DNA of 44,683 nt from Bacteroidota bacterium (GCA_016234735.1 JACRAN010000255.1:1-44683); one strand, 5' to 3'. Counted from the stretch's first letter, positions 1 to 8,731 are shown. Numbers and translations are program-made. The notes: generated by a model from the sequence alone, not told the origin.

Positions 1-3000
1 CGATTGGGTTTTGCTCGGTGGAAGTGGCAGGTGTGCCACCAGGGAACGCCCAATCCCAGCCTGTTACGATGCCAGTGGACAGGTCGTTAAACTCCACTAC
101 GACCGGTGCACAAATTCCTGATAGGGATGCAATGAAATTGGCATTTGGCGGAGCAACAGCTATCACCACTTCCTGCTCAAAACTCGTTGACCCACAGTCG
201 TTTGTGGCAGTGAGCACGACGGTGTAAGTGCCATTGGCGGCGTAGGTGTGGAAGGCAAAATCTTCCATACTGGTGCTGCCGTCGCCGAAGTCCCACAGGT
301 AACTGGTGGCATACATGGTAAAGTTGGTGAAAGAGATATCCAACCCGTTCACCGTGAAATCAAAAGCCGCAAATGGCGCTGCATCGACCGTGATGATGTT
401 CATTTGCGTCGTCTCGCTGCTGCCAGCAGAGTTCGTCACGGTCAGCATAGCACTGTAACTGCCTGAGATGGTGTAGGTCACTATCGGGTTTTGCTCGGGG
501 GAAGTGGTGGGGCTGCCTCCGGGGAACGACCACGCCCAGGCCGTTGGCCCGCCCGCCGACTGGTCGGTGAACTGGACTTGCACCGGGGCGCAACCTTGCA
601 TGTTGTTTAGGGTAAATGCGGCCGTGGGCGCTATGGCGGATATTATCACGTTGGCGCTATATGTTGCGGTGCCGCAATCATTGGTCGCAATTAAAACCAC
701 CTCATAAGTGCCAGCACCTTGGAAATTATGGACGGGATTAAATTCGGTGCTTGTATTGCCTGAACCGTCATTAAATAGCCACTCATAAGTGAGGGCGTTA
801 TTTGAATTATTTACAAAAGAAACTTCCGTTCCATTTATGCTAAAATTAAAATCAGCCGTGGGCGCACTATTTATCGTGATTAAATTCGATTGGGCCAATT
901 CCGCGCTGCCCCAATTGTTCTCCACGACAAGCGTTGCGCTGTAAGTGCCTGAAATGCTGTAAGTTACGACTGGATTCTGTTCCATTGAGCTTGCCGGGTC
1001 GCCGCCGGGAAATGACCACTGCCAGGTATCCGGCTGTCCCGATGATTGGTCGGTAAATGTGACCGACAACGGTGCGCAACCAGCCGTTATATTGGCATTA
1101 AAACCTGCTACTGGCAAAAAATACGATATGGTTATATTTTCCAAAAAAGTGGACGTGCCGCAATTATTGTTTATCGTTAAATACACGTTATAAGTGCCCG
1201 GTGCGGCGAACGTATGCAACGGGTTTTGCTCACCGCTAATTCCGCCATCCCCGAAATCCCAGGTATATGTCACGCCACTCCCAGTCGAGGTATTTGAAAA
1301 CTGCGCCTCCGGACCATTAATCGTAGCGCTAAACCCCGCCACCGGGCCTTCACCAATAGAGATGAGGCTGCCCTGAAATGATTGGCTGCTACCCGCCGAA
1401 TTCGAGGCGGTCAACTGCACATCGAAACTGCCGCCGCTGTTGTACGTTACGGTCGGGTTTTGCTCGGTGGAACTGGCAGGGTTGCCACCGGGAAACGACC
1501 ACGCCCAATCGGTTGGCGAGTTGGAGGATTGGTCGGTGAAGGCCACCGTGAGCGGCGCACAACCCGTTGCCATGTTTGCCTCAAAACCGGCTACCGGCAC
1601 GAACGGTCCGATGGTGATGTCTTGCGTGAAAACGCCACTGCCGCAGTCGCCGTAGGTAGTCAGCGTGACGGTGTAGGTGCCCGCCCCATGGTAGCTGTGC
1701 TGAGGGTTGGCATCCGTACTGGTGCTGCCGTCGCCGAAGTCCCACTGGAGGTTGTTGTAATTGGTGGAGCCATTTGCGAAGCTAACCGTGAGGCTGTCAA
1801 CGCTGTTGGTGAAGGCTGCCGTTGGCGACGGGGCAATGACAACGAGGTCGTCCGCAGCGAGGTTGTAGGTGTTGCCGCCCATCGTCACCAGCTGTAGGCT
1901 GATGTCGTGGAAGCCGGGCACGGTGAACTCCACGATTGGGTTTTGCTCGGTGGAAGTGGCAGGGTTGCCGTTTTCAAAAGTCCAGGACCACGAGGCCACC
2001 ACGCCAGTATTTTCGAAGAAATCAATGGTCAGCGGTGCGCAGCCAGCAGTCGGGGCCGTGTAGCTGAAGGGCGGGAACGGGTTGATGACCAACGGCTCCA
2101 ACGCTACATCGAGGATGGTCAGTACGCCGTTTTCGAGGGTTGCCGGAACGGTTTTCGGAAAGTAGCCGGTGGCGCTGAACGTCACGTCGAAAACGCCGGG
2201 AATCGCCTGCCCGGTCTCGTAATTCCCCAGCAAGTCGCTCGTGCCAGCGTTCGCCTGTGGACTGGAGATGCTCACCGTTGCCCCCGACACAGCAGCGCTG
2301 GTGATGGCGTTCGTGACCTTGCCTTCCAGCCAGCAGGCCCGCACGTAGTTCACATCGTACACCAGCAGGCCGTTTTGCATGTCGGAAGCAATCACGATAC
2401 CCGAAGGGAAGTAGGGATAAACGCCCCAGACGCCGAAGAAGCCAGCCGGATTGGAAACAAAGGAGTCAAAATTGCCGACCTCAATCATGTTCTCTGGCCT
2501 TGATCCGTCAATGATGATGGTGCCGTTGGTGTAGTACGCCGTGACGACCCAGTCGTTCCAGACGTGTACGTTGTGGGGAATTGTGCCGATGCCGATGGTA
2601 GCCTCCGGACGGAACTGGTCGAGTTCCATGATATTGCCAAGGTCAGAAATATCGTAGGCCGTCACCGGGGCGTTGGCTTTTTCATCGGCGGTAAAAACCA
2701 CGTCGCTGGCATCGTTCAGCCAGGTGTTGTGGGTGAAGTTGAAGGGCGTCTGCTGCGTGGCCAACAGCACCGGGTTCGCCTTGTCCGTAATGTTGTACAC
2801 TTTAAAATTGCCAGCGTAAATGTCGGAGGTGAAGAGGATGTTGTTCCGGGCATAGCTGTCGTGGCAATAAATCGCTGGCATTTTGCCCACGTAAACGGGG
2901 TTGCCGTTATCTGCGGAAACGTCCACGATGAGTGGGCCACCGCCGTTGAGGTTCGAGCCGTTGAGGTAGAGGAAGCCGAACTCGTCCACCGTGATGGAGT

Positions 3001-3397
3001 GTACTTTGTTCAGTACGCCAAGGCCGGGGATGTTCGGTGCCCAGTGGGTGCTGGTGACGTTGGCCGGGTTGTTCATGTTGACCACCAACATGCCGCCGCC
3101 ACCTTCCGTCACGGCAAAGATGTAGTGGCCCCAGGATTTCACCTCCCGCCAAGACGAGTTCACGTCCGGCACGAAGGCGATTTCCTGCACGTCGTACGGG
3201 TCGGTGAGGTCCACCACGGCCAGGCCGGTGGAGGTGCCAACGGCTGCGTATTCCGTGCTGTCTTCCGGGTCGATGTAGCCCCAGAGGCTGCTCAGGTTTT
3301 GGGTGTAGTCAATCTGGTCGGTCAGGGTCATGTTCAATTGGGCAAACGCCGGAACCATCTGGCAGGCGAGCAAAAGAAGTAAAATCGTCTTTTTCAT
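1..3397 (-). CDS. Secreted choice-of-anchor-B protein with PKD repeats (partial)
   Basis: The reading frame is open from the ATG at 3397 to the left edge, so about 1132 N-terminal residues are visible and the C-terminus is missing. Residues 1-20 are a signal peptide (MKKTILLLLLACQM..., cut after AFAQ). Residues 20-350 read like the choice-of-anchor-B/LVIVD family (LWGYIDPE, SSWREVKSWGHY, VVNMNNP, HDSYARNN), a predicted beta-propeller. Residues 350-430 are a carboxypeptidase-regulatory-like domain (GATVSISS, DLLGNYET). From about 437 to the edge nine PKD domains can be counted, with WDFGDGSTS and WSFPGGNP motifs. Two PKD types alternate. The missing end probably carries a type IX sorting domain, which is inference. 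It is likely a surface adhesin or matrix protein; no enzymatic motif is visible. Confidence 0.85.
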   Translation of the reverse strand, partial: MKKTILLLLLACQMVPAFAQLNMTLTDQIDYTQNLSSLWGYIDPEDSTEYAAVGTSTGLAVVDLTDPYDVQEIAFVPDVNSSWREVKSWGHYIFAVTEGGGGMLVVNMNNPANVTSTHWAPNIPGLGVLNKVHSITVDEFGFLYLNGSNLNGGGPLIVDVSADNGNPVYVGKMPAIYCHDSYARNNILFTSDIYAGNFKVYNITDKANPVLLATQQTPFNFTHNTWLNDASDVVFTADEKANAPVTAYDISDLGNIMELDQFRPEATIGIGTIPHNVHVWNDWVVTAYYTNGTIIIDGSRPENMIEVGNFDSFVSNPAGFFGVWGVYPYFPSGIVIASDMQNGLLVYDVNYVRACWLEGKVTNAITSAAVSGATVSISSPQANAGTSDLLGNYETGQAIPGVFDVTFSATGYFPKTVPATLENGVLTILDVALEPLVINPFPPFSYTAPTAGCAPLTIDFFENTGVVASWSWTFENGNPATSTEQNPIVEFTVPGFHDISLQLVTMGGNTYNLAADDLVVIAPSPTAAFTNSVDSLTVSFANGSTNYNNLQWDFGDGSTSTDANPQHSYHGAGTYTVTLTTYGDCGSGVFTQDITIGPFVPVAGFEANMATGCAPLTVAFTDQSSNSPTDWAWSFPGGNPASSTEQNPTVTYNSGGSFDVQLTASNSAGSSQSFQGSLISIGEGPVAGFSATINGPEAQFSNTSTGSGVTYTWDFGDGGISGEQNPLHTFAAPGTYNVYLTINNNCGTSTFLENITISYFLPVAGFNANITAGCAPLSVTFTDQSSGQPDTWQWSFPGGDPASSMEQNPVVTYSISGTYSATLVVENNWGSAELAQSNLITINSAPTADFNFSINGTEVSFVNNSNNALTYEWLFNDGSGNTSTEFNPVHNFQGAGTYEVVLIATNDCGTATYSANVIISAIAPTAAFTLNNMQGCAPVQVQFTDQSAGGPTAWAWSFPGGSPTTSPEQNPIVTYTISGSYSAMLTVTNSAGSSETTQMNIITVDAAPFAAFDFTVNGLDISFTNFTMYATSYLWDFGDGSTSMEDFAFHTYAANGTYTVVLTATNDCGSTSFEQEVVIAVAPPNANFIASLSGICAPVVVEFNDLSTGIVTGWDWAFPGGTPATSTEQNPI
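4..1985 (-). repeat. ~480-bp tandem DNA repeat encoding PKD pairs
   Basis: A conserved stretch containing GGGTTTTGCTCGGTGGAA or close variants recurs near 4, 484, 972, 1452 and 1934. The spacing is 480-488 bp, about 160 codons or two PKD domains. This points to duplication of two-domain units rather than of single domains. The copy near 972 is the most diverged. Confidence 0.8.
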
Positions 3398-3564
3398 ACG
3401 GGCATTCTTTTTTGAGAAATTGAGTGAAGGCTGGTTTGCAGGAGTTGCTAACGGGGCTTAAACATAATTTAAAAAAATAAATCCGTCATTATTCAGGCGA
3501 TTTTTCCCAACAATTGTGTCCTGCCTTGCAAACAGTCGGGGAGGCGGAGGAAGTGGAGCAACGC

Positions 3565-4695
3565 TCACCCCAACCGCTGCTCCATGTAGAATCTCAAACT
3601 CTCCTCAATCAACCCCACCTCTACAAATTGGTCAATCACCGCCTGCCCGATGACAGGCAGCAGGGTGAAGTTGATGCGACCGCCCACGTTTTTTTTGTCT
3701 TTTTTCATCAAATCGAAAACAGCAGATAAGTCGTTGACCCTCAGCGGATAATGCGGGTAAAAACGCCGAACGAACGCCACGATTTCTTGTAAATCAACCT
3801 CCGGCAGCCCTGCCACTTTCCACGACAGCCAGCTCTCGCAAACGATGCCGAGCGCCACGGCCTCACCATGCGTCAATTGGGAATTGGGAATTAGGAATTG
3901 GGAATTGGGATTTCGGATTTCGGGAACACCCGCCGCAATCCGCAATCCGCAATCCGCAATCGAATGGCTTTCCACCGCATGGCCGATGGTGTGGCCGAAG
4001 TTGAGCGCCTTGCGGATGCCCTGCTCAGTGGGGTCTGCTTCCACGATGCGTTTTTTGATGGAGAGCGACGGGGCGAGCAGCGACGGCCAGCCCACTTCCC
4101 GCAGCGAGGTGATTTTTTGCAGTTCCCGCCATTGCGGAGCATCGGCGATGAGGGCGTGTTTGAACACCTCGGCGAAGCCGCTGCGAAGCTCGTCCTCCGG
4201 CAGCGTTTTCAAAAAAACGGGGTCCGCCAGCACGGCCTTCGGGTTCTGGAACACGCCGATGCTGTTTTTCACGAAGTTGAAATCAATGGCCAGCTTGCCG
4301 CCCACCGAGGCATCCACCTGAGCGAGGAGCGTGGTCGGGATTTGGATAAAATCGATGCCCCGCTGGTAGGTGGCGGCGCAAAAACCGCCCATGTCGCCGA
4401 TGACCCCGCCGCCGAGGTTGAGCAGCAGCGAGCGGCGGTCGAGGCCGAGGCGCATCATCTCCGCCCAGATGTGGCGGCAGGTGTCGATGTTTTTGTGCAG
4501 TTCCCCGGCGGGAATTTCTATTTCAACGACCTCAAAATCAATGCGTTGTAAAAAATACGGCAGGCAATGTCGGCGGGTGTTGGCATCGGTGAGCACGGCG
4601 ATTTTCGAGTACCGGCCTTGCTGCACCAGTTCCCGGAGCGGCGCTCCCATTTCACCGATGAAAATATCGTAACCGTTCAGCGGAAGTTTAAACAT
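3565..4695 (-). CDS. aroB: 3-dehydroquinate synthase, with in-frame repeat insertion
   Basis: Cyclises DAHP to 3-dehydroquinate, the second step of the shikimate pathway, in the cytosol. The ATG at 4695 gives 376 residues; a TTG two codons upstream is also open. Family motifs are NLGGGVIGDMGGF (93-105), PTTLLAQVDASVGGK (120-134), metal-ligand Glu176 in GFAEVFKHALI, GHTIGH (235-239 region) and THGEAVALG (275-283). Between VESH and LTHGE lie about 28 extra residues (245-273) encoded by heptameric repeats. These look like an insertion in the loop between two metal-ligand histidines. The frame is intact, so the enzyme may still work. The gene is divergent from kmo and precedes the PKD gene on the same strand. 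Confidence 0.93.
   Translation of the reverse strand: MFKLPLNGYDIFIGEMGAPLRELVQQGRYSKIAVLTDANTRRHCLPYFLQRIDFEVVEIEIPAGELHKNIDTCRHIWAEMMRLGLDRRSLLLNLGGGVIGDMGGFCAATYQRGIDFIQIPTTLLAQVDASVGGKLAIDFNFVKNSIGVFQNPKAVLADPVFLKTLPEDELRSGFAEVFKHALIADAPQWRELQKITSLREVGWPSLLAPSLSIKKRIVEADPTEQGIRKALNFGHTIGHAVESHSIADCGLRIAAGVPEIRNPNSQFLIPNSQLTHGEAVALGIVCESWLSWKVAGLPEVDLQEIVAFVRRFYPHYPLRVNDLSAVFDLMKKDKKNVGGRINFTLLPVIGQAVIDQFVEVGLIEESLRFYMEQRLG
3873..3964. repeat. Heptameric repeat array inside aroB
   Basis: Five units of TTGGGAA or one-base variants are followed by TTCGGAT-type units, a short spacer and four copies of CGCAATC. The array lies entirely within the aroB reading frame and adds residues such as IPNSQ. 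Confidence 0.85.
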
Positions 4696-4731
4696 GCGCA
4701 AGATTAGCGATTGGGCGGGCTTTTTTCACCA

Positions 4732-4760
4732 AAAACCACATAGTTTTACGCTGTGGTTTT
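4732..4760. other. Hairpin between divergent aroB and kmo
   Basis: AAAACCACA and TGTGGTTTT form a 9-bp inverted repeat with an 11-base loop. It lies between two divergent genes, so a terminator role is unlikely; it could be an operator or leader structure. The function is unknown. Confidence 0.4.
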
Positions 4761-4769
4761 GCCGGGGCA

Positions 4770-4786
4770 GCATCAAAAGTTGATGC
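4770..4786. promoter_or_regulatory. Perfect palindrome in the kmo leader
   Basis: GCATCAA-AAG-TTGATGC is a perfect 7-bp inverted repeat with a 3-base centre, 31 bases upstream of the kmo start. It could be a repressor site or a leader hairpin. No regulator gene is adjacent. Confidence 0.35.
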
Positions 4787-4816
4787 GGCTTCGAAAAAAA
4801 GCCAGTTGAAAAATTT

Positions 4817-6169
4817 ATGACAAACGAAAAAAAAGCAGTCATCGCCGGGGCCGGTTTGGTCGGCGCACTGTGGGCGGTCATTTTGGCCAGGCGGGGCTAC
4901 GAAGTGAATGTGTACGAGCAGCGCCCCGACTTTCGGCAGGCGGGCTACGCCGGGGGGCGCTCCATCAACCTGGCGTTGAGCGAGCGGGGCTGGAAGGCCG
5001 TTGAAATCGCAGGCATCCGTGCCGAAATCGAGGCGGTGGCCATCCCCATGCCGGGGCGCATGATGCACGGGCTGGATGGCTCGCTGACCTTCCAGCCCTA
5101 CGGCGAAGAGGGGCAGGCGATTTACTCGGTGAGCCGGGGCGGCCTGAACATCGAACTGGTGAAAATCGCCGACAGCCACGACCGGGTGCGCTTTCATTTC
5201 AACCAAAAATGCCTCGGCGTTGACCTCGAAAACGGCACCATTCAGTTTGAGGACACAAGAACGGGGGTCAAATACGCCATCGAAAATGCACTGATTTTCG
5301 GCACGGACGGGGCGTTTTCAGCGGTGCGCAGCAGCCTCCAGCGCCTGCCCCGCTTCAACTACTCGCAGCACTACATCGACCACGGCTACAAGGAACTTTG
5401 CATCCTGCCCAACCTTGACGGCAGCCACCGGATGCACACCAACGCCCTGCACATCTGGCCCCGGGGCCAGTTCATGCTCATCGCCCTGCCGAACCTCGAC
5501 GGCAGTTTCACCTGCACGTTGTTCCTGCCGTTCGAGGGGGAGGAGTCGTTTGCCAACCTCCAAACCGAGGCGCAGGTGCTGGCTTTTTTTGAAAAATATT
5601 TCCCCGACATCCTCCCGCTGATGCCCTCGCTGGCACAGGTTTTTTTTGAAAACCCGACCTCGGCACTGGCGACCATCCGCTGCTCGCCCTGGCACTACGG
5701 CCACCGGATGCTGCTCATCGGCGATGCCAGCCACGCCATCGTGCCGTTTTTCGGGCAGGGCATGAACGCCGGTTTCGAGGACTGCACCATCCTCGATGCG
5801 CTGATGGACAAGTACGACGAGGACTGGGAAGCCATCATCGAGGAGTTCAACGCCAGCCGACCGGAGGATACCAACGCCATCGCCGACCTGGCGCTCGGCA
5901 ACTTCCTCGAAATGCGGGACAAGGTGGGCGACCCGCAGTTTTTGCTCTGGAAAAAAATCGAGAAGCACCTGCACGAGCGTTTCCCGAAGGAATTTCAGTC
6001 GGTGTATTCGATGGTGAGTTTCAGCCACATCCCGTACAGCGAGGCGCTGGCAGCGGTGGCCGCTCACGAGCGGCTTTTTGGAAAGATGCTGAAAATCAAA
6101 GGTTTGGAGGAGAAATGGAACGGGACGGAGGTGGAGGGGGTGTTTCGGGAGTGGGTGAGGGGGCGGTGA
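4817..6169 (+). CDS. kmo: Kynurenine 3-monooxygenase
   Basis: FAD-dependent hydroxylase converting L-kynurenine to 3-hydroxykynurenine with NADPH and O2, in tryptophan catabolism or the de novo NAD route. The 450 residues match the family length. Seen: the N-terminal dinucleotide fold IAGAGLVG (9-16) with acidic E34 ending strand 2, the KMO-typical GYAGGRSINLALSERG around 45-60, and a second FAD motif IGDASHAIVPFFGQGMNAGFEDC around 300-323. It is transcribed alone and divergently from aroB. The downstream restriction-modification genes lie on the opposite strand. No other kynurenine enzyme is adjacent; an aminomuconate-deaminase-like RidA is encoded about 13 kb away. Confidence 0.92.
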   Translation: MTNEKKAVIAGAGLVGALWAVILARRGYEVNVYEQRPDFRQAGYAGGRSINLALSERGWKAVEIAGIRAEIEAVAIPMPGRMMHGLDGSLTFQPYGEEGQAIYSVSRGGLNIELVKIADSHDRVRFHFNQKCLGVDLENGTIQFEDTRTGVKYAIENALIFGTDGAFSAVRSSLQRLPRFNYSQHYIDHGYKELCILPNLDGSHRMHTNALHIWPRGQFMLIALPNLDGSFTCTLFLPFEGEESFANLQTEAQVLAFFEKYFPDILPLMPSLAQVFFENPTSALATIRCSPWHYGHRMLLIGDASHAIVPFFGQGMNAGFEDCTILDALMDKYDEDWEAIIEEFNASRPEDTNAIADLALGNFLEMRDKVGDPQFLLWKKIEKHLHERFPKEFQSVYSMVSFSHIPYSEALAAVAAHERLFGKMLKIKGLEEKWNGTEVEGVFREWVRGR

Positions 6170-6179
6170 ACTGTTACGC

Positions 6180-6881
6180 TTACAGCTTGCCAAGCCGTTC
6201 GATTTCTTGTTCAATATTTTTCAGGACATCCTTGTTGGCTATCTCGCCGTCAAGGCTGAAAACGATAAAAACACTGCCTCCAAACTCGGCTTCAAAGTCC
6301 CGAAAACTTGCTTTCATCCTTTCGGAAGCCGAATAGTTGCCAAAGTTTGACTTTGCGGTTACTGGTTTGATTTGTATGCCAAATGCTTTTTCACCGACAT
6401 AGCCGAGGTAATCAATATCGCCAGCATGGTCGAGTTCAGCCGGGCTTTCTTCAAATCTTACTGCGGGATATATCTGGGCCAACCCGTCGTTGACCACCGA
6501 TTTTTCCCGAACATAGCCGTCGAAAGTGCGGTTGATAGTGAGGTTATGGATGTAGTCGATACAATCTTGCAACGTGAGTTGGTGAAAGGCTTCCTGCCAT
6601 TCGGGTATCACGACTTCGGTGATTTTTTCGTGCAGGCGAATACCAAGTTCAATTAAACTTTCTTTGGTGATTTTGAAGGTATTTTTTCCGTCGGTGTGGG
6701 CATTTTCAAAGTACCACTGCTCCCATTCTTGAATGGTTTTTGGTTGACATTGCCGGATGAGTGCCATGACCGTACCTACTTTGTTGGGTCTTGAAAGTTG
6801 ATAGGTTTGGCAGGCGTAGTTTAAGACTTTCTCTTTCTTGCCAAATTCCAACGAGTATTTTTGGGCTTGCTTTTTAGCCAT
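6180..6881 (-). CDS. MjaI-like type II restriction endonuclease
   Basis: A 233-residue protein resembling the MjaI restriction endonuclease family. A PD-(D/E)XK-type core is visible: D155 and D157 in GDIDYLGY and a QIK triad element at 170-172 within GEKAFGIQIKP. The start overlaps the methyltransferase stop by 8 bases (ATGGCTAA), indicating translational coupling with the methyltransferase first, a usual safe order for such systems. MjaI itself recognises CTAG; applying that specificity here is inference from family resemblance. The two-gene unit sits between kmo and lspA and reads AT-richer than its neighbours, consistent with acquisition. Confidence 0.75.
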   Translation of the reverse strand: MAKKQAQKYSLEFGKKEKVLNYACQTYQLSRPNKVGTVMALIRQCQPKTIQEWEQWYFENAHTDGKNTFKITKESLIELGIRLHEKITEVVIPEWQEAFHQLTLQDCIDYIHNLTINRTFDGYVREKSVVNDGLAQIYPAVRFEESPAELDHAGDIDYLGYVGEKAFGIQIKPVTAKSNFGNYSASERMKASFRDFEAEFGGSVFIVFSLDGEIANKDVLKNIEQEIERLGKL

Positions 6882-8166
6882 TTTTTAAAGAGTTGAATTT
6901 TGTCCTGTACTTGTACTCAAACGAGTTATCAACCAAAACCAACCCCGCCTTGATCAAGTGGGCGTTCAGGAAGGTTTTGTTCTCTAAGTACAGGTATGCC
7001 ATCAGGTTGTTTTCGCTATCATGTTTGGTCACGTCATATTTCAGGAATACCCTTTTCCCCTTTGTTTTTGATACCAAAAACTCGCTGGCATTTCCGTTTT
7101 TACGACGGTCTTGCTTGATGCCAATCAACCTTACCGTCAAACCATTGCTCAACCGGATCAACTCCGGGCTGATGACTTCCTTGACGGTGAAATACTCGTC
7201 CCGTTGGGTTTTTCCGTTGGCATCCAGCTTCGAGCCGAACTGCAATTTTTTGACATCTATCTTTTTATCCAGCTTGTGTGTATCCACAAACACGTACGGC
7301 AGTTCCTTGATTTTGGCATTGAAGTCCGGCAATGGGTGGGCTTGTTTCACGAAATCAAACCTTGCACCGTCGAACAGCATGTTTTTATCAACGCCAAGTT
7401 TTTGCTTGATAATGGGAATAAAATCAGGGTTGATCTCGTACCCGCACGAATTTCGGCCAAGACTTTTTGCCACCAACGAAGTCGTGCCGCTGCCGAGGAA
7501 GGGATCCAGCACATTCTCTCCTGGAAATGAGAACATTTTAATCAGCCGTTTTGGCAATTCTTCGGGAAACATGGCCAGGTGGTTGTCCTGGCGTACGCCG
7601 CTGATGTACCAATGCCCGTTGAAGTAGGTGTTCCACTCCTCGGTGGTCATGGCCGATTGCTCCTTTTGTTCGGGAGTTGGTTTGGGCGCTGTTCCCTGTT
7701 TTTTGAAGAGGAGGATGTATTCGAAATCCAATTTTACGATGCCATTGCGGGGATACGGGAAGCTGCCCATGATGCTGGCACCGCCGGTGGTGTTCATGGT
7801 GGTGGTTTTTTGCCAAATGATGGAACCCATGAAGTCGAAGCCAACAGCTTCGCAAAACCGGATGATTTCGCTGTGGATGGGGATGATTTTGTACCGCCCG
7901 TAGTAAACCGAGCGGGCAAACTGGTCGCCGATATTGATGCACAGGCGGCAGCCTTTGTGTAACACCCGATGACATTCCGCCCAGGTCAGGTTCAGGTGGT
8001 TGATGTAGGTTTCATAATCGTCATGGAAGCCAATCTGGTTCTCCGTGCCATAATCTTTCAGTTGCCAGTAGGGAGGGGAGGTCACCACCAAGTGGATGCT
8101 CTCGTCTTTCAACTCCCCCAAGTGGCGGCTGTCGCCATTGATTATTTTATGGTAAGTACCCTTCAT
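6874..8166 (-). CDS. N4-cytosine DNA methyltransferase with SNase-like tail
   Basis: The modification half of the R-M pair. Residues 1-255 form a beta-class amino-methyltransferase: motif IV TSPPYW (29-34), typical of N4-cytosine enzymes, precedes AdoMet-binding motif I DPFLGSGT (221-228), with a target-recognition region between. Residues 325-430 read as a staphylococcal-nuclease-like OB fold: VRLIGI (345-350), KGKRVFLKYD (369-378), MAYLYL (389-394), NAHLIKAGLVLV (401-412). By alignment to SNase, Arg35 is kept (R346), but Asp40, Glu43 and Arg87 become K351, R354 and N387. The tail is therefore probably non-catalytic and may bind DNA or the endonuclease. The gene starts 50 bases after the lspA stop and has a TACCTTAG box (8182-8189) upstream. 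Confidence 0.85.
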   Translation of the reverse strand: MKGTYHKIINGDSRHLGELKDESIHLVVTSPPYWQLKDYGTENQIGFHDDYETYINHLNLTWAECHRVLHKGCRLCINIGDQFARSVYYGRYKIIPIHSEIIRFCEAVGFDFMGSIIWQKTTTMNTTGGASIMGSFPYPRNGIVKLDFEYILLFKKQGTAPKPTPEQKEQSAMTTEEWNTYFNGHWYISGVRQDNHLAMFPEELPKRLIKMFSFPGENVLDPFLGSGTTSLVAKSLGRNSCGYEINPDFIPIIKQKLGVDKNMLFDGARFDFVKQAHPLPDFNAKIKELPYVFVDTHKLDKKIDVKKLQFGSKLDANGKTQRDEYFTVKEVISPELIRLSNGLTVRLIGIKQDRRKNGNASEFLVSKTKGKRVFLKYDVTKHDSENNLMAYLYLENKTFLNAHLIKAGLVLVDNSFEYKYRTKFNSLKNG

Positions 8167-8216
8167 TTGCCTTATTTGAGGCTAAGGTATTACTTTTCCC
8201 ACTGCTCCGGTAGGAG

Positions 8217-8717
8217 TTAGGCAGCAGCCCTGCCCATGCTCCTGTAAAACACCAGCATGATTAAAATCCCCACCGTGATGCACACATCGGCCACGTTGAA
8301 AATGCCGGTGCGGAGGTCGTGGATGCCGAGGTTCATAAAATCAGGCACGAGGCTGTCGTTGAAAAAACGGTCGAAGAGGTTGCCGAAGCCACCGGAGATG
8401 ATGAGACCGAACCCGGCGAGGTGCACTGGCCTGAGTTGGTGGATATTTTTGAGGGCAAATCCCAAAACCAGCAGCAACACGCAGGTTGGCAGCAGCGTCA
8501 GCGACCAGAATTTGACCGCCGGGTTCCAGTCGGCACCGAAGCTCATCGCCGCCCCCGGGTTTTCCACGTACACCAGCCGGAAGGTGTCGTTCAAAAACGA
8601 CCGAACCCCCTGCCCTTCGAGGTGTTCCTTCGCAATGCCCTTCGTCACCCGGTCGCACCCGATGGACAGGAACACCAGCAGGCTGAACAGCAGTAGTTTT
8701 GTTTTTGCCAATTTCAT
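8217..8717 (-). CDS. lspA: Lipoprotein signal peptidase
   Basis: Membrane aspartyl protease (signal peptidase II) that removes signal peptides from diacylated prolipoproteins. Starting at ATG 8717 the product is 166 residues with four hydrophobic segments, the usual size. Family motifs: an N-terminal segment followed by CDRVTK, NPGAAMSFG, and the two catalytic-Asp regions ISGGFGNLFDRF and FNVADV. An in-frame ATG at 8741 and a start inside the E2 gene are possible but would add residues with no family likeness. The gene follows the E2 gene across a heptameric repeat. Several lipoproteins in this window would be its substrates. Confidence 0.92.
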   Translation of the reverse strand: MKLAKTKLLLFSLLVFLSIGCDRVTKGIAKEHLEGQGVRSFLNDTFRLVYVENPGAAMSFGADWNPAVKFWSLTLLPTCVLLLVLGFALKNIHQLRPVHLAGFGLIISGGFGNLFDRFFNDSLVPDFMNLGIHDLRTGIFNVADVCITVGILIMLVFYRSMGRAAA

Positions 8718-8731
8718 TTCAATGATTTGAA

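Noticed and set aside
2564-3382. Plus-strand frame over the PKD gene N-terminal part
   Set aside because: The minus-strand frame has a signal peptide and choice-of-anchor-B motifs; this one has none.
5318-6214. Minus-strand frame opposite kmo
   Set aside because: Composition (His, Val, Arg, Gln rich) is that of an antisense frame, and kmo has complete FAD motifs.
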